The position numbers and the translations under genes were made by a program. Below are positions 14,622-16,410 of a DNA stretch of 16,410 nt, piece by piece; the stretch's first letter is position 1; every line of letters begins with the position of its first letter. The stretch is from the NCBI GenBank assembly GCA_013693955.1, contig CP059265.1:1539394-1555803 (forward strand). The letters are read 5' to 3'. Origin of the DNA: Candidatus Thiothrix singaporensis. GTDB taxonomy: Bacteria; Pseudomonadota; Gammaproteobacteria; Thiotrichales; Thiotrichaceae. The notes below the pieces were generated by a model. It was not told the origin of the DNA, did not search any database, and was given only the letters and a program-made list of their open reading frames with translations.

Positions 14622-15415
14622 GCCAACGTCTCGGTTGACGGGCGCGGCGGGAAGTAGGCTGGTCGGAGTCGCGGGCTGTCACCGCGTCCGTCGTCGAACC
14701 AATCGTTGGAACAGACAATTAAATTAAAAATTATTGATTTTACGAAGGCATCTGAATATTTGCCACTGAACATTCTTCGTATTGACTTTTTAAGCTTATT
14801 TGCTTGTTCCCAGTTTTCATTTTTTGAAATATAAACCTTATAAGAAACAGAGCCATTCTCTTCGTCTACTGTGTCTATAAAAGATTCATAATGATTCTTT
14901 CTAAAAAAATCACGAACATTAATAGCTTGGCTATTTGATGACGTTGAAACTACTTGTACCGTATATAATTGTCGTTGATTTATCTTTGTTAAATCCTTGT
15001 TTATGAATTCTGCATATAACTGACCAGTTTGAATTTTTGATCCATTAGATGCAACAATAATTTTTAACTCATAACTTATAAGACTCTCTGGAGGGAAAGA
15101 TTCTCCATTGTACGGTGATAATATAAAATACTCATCGCCTTTTATATTAATTTTTATTTTTCTTCCTTGTACTAGTGGTTGATTCTCTTTAATATGAAAT
15201 GTGAAGTCTCCATTATCATTAGTTCGTGTTGCTGTTCTGAACTTATTGCTTTCATAAGATAATAATATATCTCTTCCCGATACGGGAATTTCTTTGCCAT
15301 TTTTATCGAATGTAACTACACTTCCATTCAATAAGCCTGACAAAGATTCTTTAGAATAGCAAGCTGATGAAAAGATTATTAGAATAGTTAATATTGCATG
15401 TTTTATCATTGTCAT
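14555..15415 (-). CDS. SPOR-domain lipoprotein, apparently read through its attC
   Basis: The N-terminus MTMIKHAILTILIIFSSAC is a lipoprotein-like signal (Cys19). A carboxypeptidase-regulatory-like beta domain follows (about 28-92, with TRTNDNGDFTFHI), then a SPOR domain (about 150-228, YTVQVVSTSS ... SYKVYISKNE ... DAFVKSI). SPOR domains bind denuded septal peptidoglycan, so an envelope or division-site role is likely. As written, the frame runs on through the attC (DDGRGDSPRLRP...) to 14555. One extra base in the A5 run 14726-14730 would place a stop right after KSIIF, giving about 230 residues. I prefer that end. Its ATG overlaps the previous stop by four bases (ATGA), indicating translational coupling. 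Confidence 0.78.
   Translation of the reverse strand: MTMIKHAILTILIIFSSACYSKESLSGLLNGSVVTFDKNGKEIPVSGRDILLSYESNKFRTATRTNDNGDFTFHIKENQPLVQGRKIKINIKGDEYFILSPYNGESFPPESLISYELKIIVASNGSKIQTGQLYAEFINKDLTKINQRQLYTVQVVSTSSNSQAINVRDFFRKNHYESFIDTVDEENGSVSYKVYISKNENWEQANKLKKSIRRMFSGKYSDAFVKSIIFNLIVCSNDWFDDGRGDSPRLRPAYFPPRPSTETLARVKTKKHHKTKGCKDNGFIMR
14573..14601 (-). promoter_or_regulatory. Candidate sigma70 promoter in gene-less cassette 3
   Basis: Minus-strand ATCACA (14601-14596), 17 bp, GATAAT (14578-14573). It points toward IS110 copy 3 and the RT cassette beyond it. Confidence 0.35.
14622..14711 (-). other. attC recombination site
   Basis: GCCAAC (14622-14627) and GTTGGAA (14705-14711). The latter pairs with TTCCAAC at 15977, so both ends of the SPOR cassette match. 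Confidence 0.9.
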
Positions 15416-15916
15416 TTAACCGCAGGTTCTATTCCAATAGTACAGGCATTTTTTGCACTATCATAATGTATTCTTGTGATGTTATATTTGCAATAATCAA
15501 GATCAATTTCTTGTGTTTCAGAACCATGAACCTCTATTTCTTGATTGTTGATTTTTAAAGTACAAACAGTTTCATCTGCCTGAGTAATGTAAAGCTTATA
15601 TTTATTATCAAATATAGGGCTAGAAGAACCAACATTCAAAGTCTTTTCAGTCTTTGGATAACATGATATTTTTTCATTCTGATTTGCCATGCTGTTAATT
15701 AACGGTATTATATAAATAAGAGCCATAAGGGTAATTAGCAACCAAAAACCTTATTGACAATATTTTGTATGATTTCAGCGCCTGCTGTTTGTGTAAATTG
15801 AGGAAAAAATTGCTCTTTATTATAGCTTTGTAAAGTATTAATAATACTATTACAAATAGAGCTATTAATGAAATAGGAGATGTTATACTAGGTGCAATTT
15901 TGAGTAATTCTGCCAT
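15412..15916 (-). pseudogene. Two-helix membrane protein, 168 aa, two frameshifts
   Basis: The frame starts MAELLKIAPSITSPISLIALFVIVLLILYKAIIKSNFF. It breaks at A6 15804-15809 and at AA 15740-15741. One base restored at each yields PQFTQTAGAEIIQNIVNKVFG followed by LLITLMALIYIIPLINSM and the soluble tail to ...GIEPAVK: 168 residues with no remainder. Membrane helices lie at about 13-31 and 58-77. The C-terminal part has four cysteines and a beta-rich look and is probably periplasmic. No family is recognised. It is the first gene of a two-gene cassette and is coupled to the SPOR lipoprotein, suggesting that the two work together at the envelope. Confidence 0.72.
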
Positions 15917-15976
15917 ATATCTAATTAATCCTCTTAAATGATTTTATCGTAAAAACTCAATTTCATGGGAGTGATA

Positions 15977-16067
15977 TTCCAACGTCATGTGTGACGGGCG
16001 CGGCGGGGAGTAAATTGTTGGAACTCGCGGGTTGTCACCGCGTCCGTCGTCGACATAATTGTTAGCC
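15977..16067 (-). other. attC recombination site
   Basis: TTCCAAC (15977-15983) and GTTAGCC (16061-16067) around the standard arms. It is the 3' site of the GFA-family cassette to its right. Confidence 0.9.
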
Positions 16068-16261
16068 AATCATTTGAAACTATTAAAATTATCTTTTATT
16101 TTTCGCATTGGTTTGGCACGGCGCATTGTTAGACTCATGAACGATTGGGCTATCACCAATTCTTGATCTTTTATTGGATTAGAACGAAAGATTGTTATAA
16201 CTCTGAAAAATTAAATAGCCACCAATAGAAATATATATACTTTTCGCTTGCGGTTATTAAT
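16068..16261. repeat. Degenerate 120-bp unit after the GFA gene
   Basis: Around 16108-16170, pieces such as ggtttggcacggcgcat and cgattgggctatcaccaattc resemble the 120-bp unit at 6781-7140, but the core motif is eroded. Unlike the other blocks, it lies 3' of the gene. No gene is seen. Confidence 0.4.
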
Positions 16262-16410
16262 TTATTTTCTGCTTGGTTCATATTCTTTATATTGGGGTAG
16301 CTTGCCTTCAATATCTTCCCAATTTGCTTTTGAGCCTGTAAAAATATGTCCTATTGGTTTCTCGATAATGTCAGTCTCTAATGTGCCCAAACGAATCCTA
16401 ATATTTTTGG
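16262..16410 (-). CDS. GFA-family protein, C-terminal part
   Basis: The last 48 codons before a stop at 16262 read KNIRIRLGTLETDIIEKPIGHIFTGSKANWEDIEGKLPQYKEYEPSRK. The pattern R-x-G-T-L-E/D, then KPxGHIFxxSKAxWxxI, then LPQYxEY is the usual C-terminus of the GFA family (small zinc proteins related to glutathione-dependent formaldehyde-activating enzyme). The cysteine motifs that bind zinc lie in the missing N-terminal part beyond the right edge. Most GFA members have no proven substrate. The cassette's attC lies about 195 bp downstream, at 15977. Confidence 0.8.
   Translation of the reverse strand, partial: KNIRIRLGTLETDIIEKPIGHIFTGSKANWEDIEGKLPQYKEYEPSRK

Noticed and set aside
1..16410. 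Integron integrase or attI site
   Set aside because: No tyrosine recombinase motifs occur in any frame; the array continues past both edges.

Overview
This window is a stretch of gene-cassette array from a large, sedentary (chromosomal-type) integron, probably of a gammaproteobacterium. That host guess is weak: it rests on the attC style, the insertion-sequence families and the small exported cassette proteins. Twelve closely similar attC sites of about 88-91 bp divide the window. Each carries the arms GACGGGCGCGG and CCGCGTCCGTC between core sites of the type RYYYAAC and GTTRRRY. All sites point the same way, and nearly all cassette genes lie on the minus strand with stop codons just before an attC. 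The array therefore reads right to left, and an integrase gene, if present, should lie beyond the right-hand edge. No integrase is visible.

Layout from left to right: a partial SMI1/KNR4 (SUKH) protein; a secreted LprI-like (DUF1311) protein; a 110-aa unknown; a gene-less repeat cassette whose attC is split by an IS110-family element; a 307-aa unknown; a two-gene cassette (exported 222-aa protein and a membrane protein); a 111-aa conserved unknown; a second gene-less cassette with an IS110 copy; a cassette with a six-cysteine secreted protein plus IS200 and other IS debris; a reverse transcriptase of the defence-associated type, split by an IS200 copy; a third gene-less cassette with an IS110 copy; a two-gene cassette (membrane protein and SPOR-domain lipoprotein); and the end of a GFA-family gene.

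Two insertion sequences dominate. Three copies of a 1.18-kb IS110-family element sit at exactly the same place in three attC sites, in the same orientation. Joining their ends predicts a consensus-like promoter (TTGACA, 17 bp, GATAAT). Two copies of a roughly 597-bp IS200/IS605-type element (tnpA only) are inserted after TTAT. Many cassettes begin with dispersed repeat blocks built from units of about 60 or 120 bp around a GCGC-ATCA-GCGC core. Five of these carry the same candidate promoter firing into the array.

A strong technical pattern runs through the window. At least seven genes are broken by single missing bases in short homopolymers, and restoring one base at each place gives full-length proteins every time. 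This looks more like indel error in a long-read assembly than like biological decay. The broken genes should be rechecked before being called pseudogenes.
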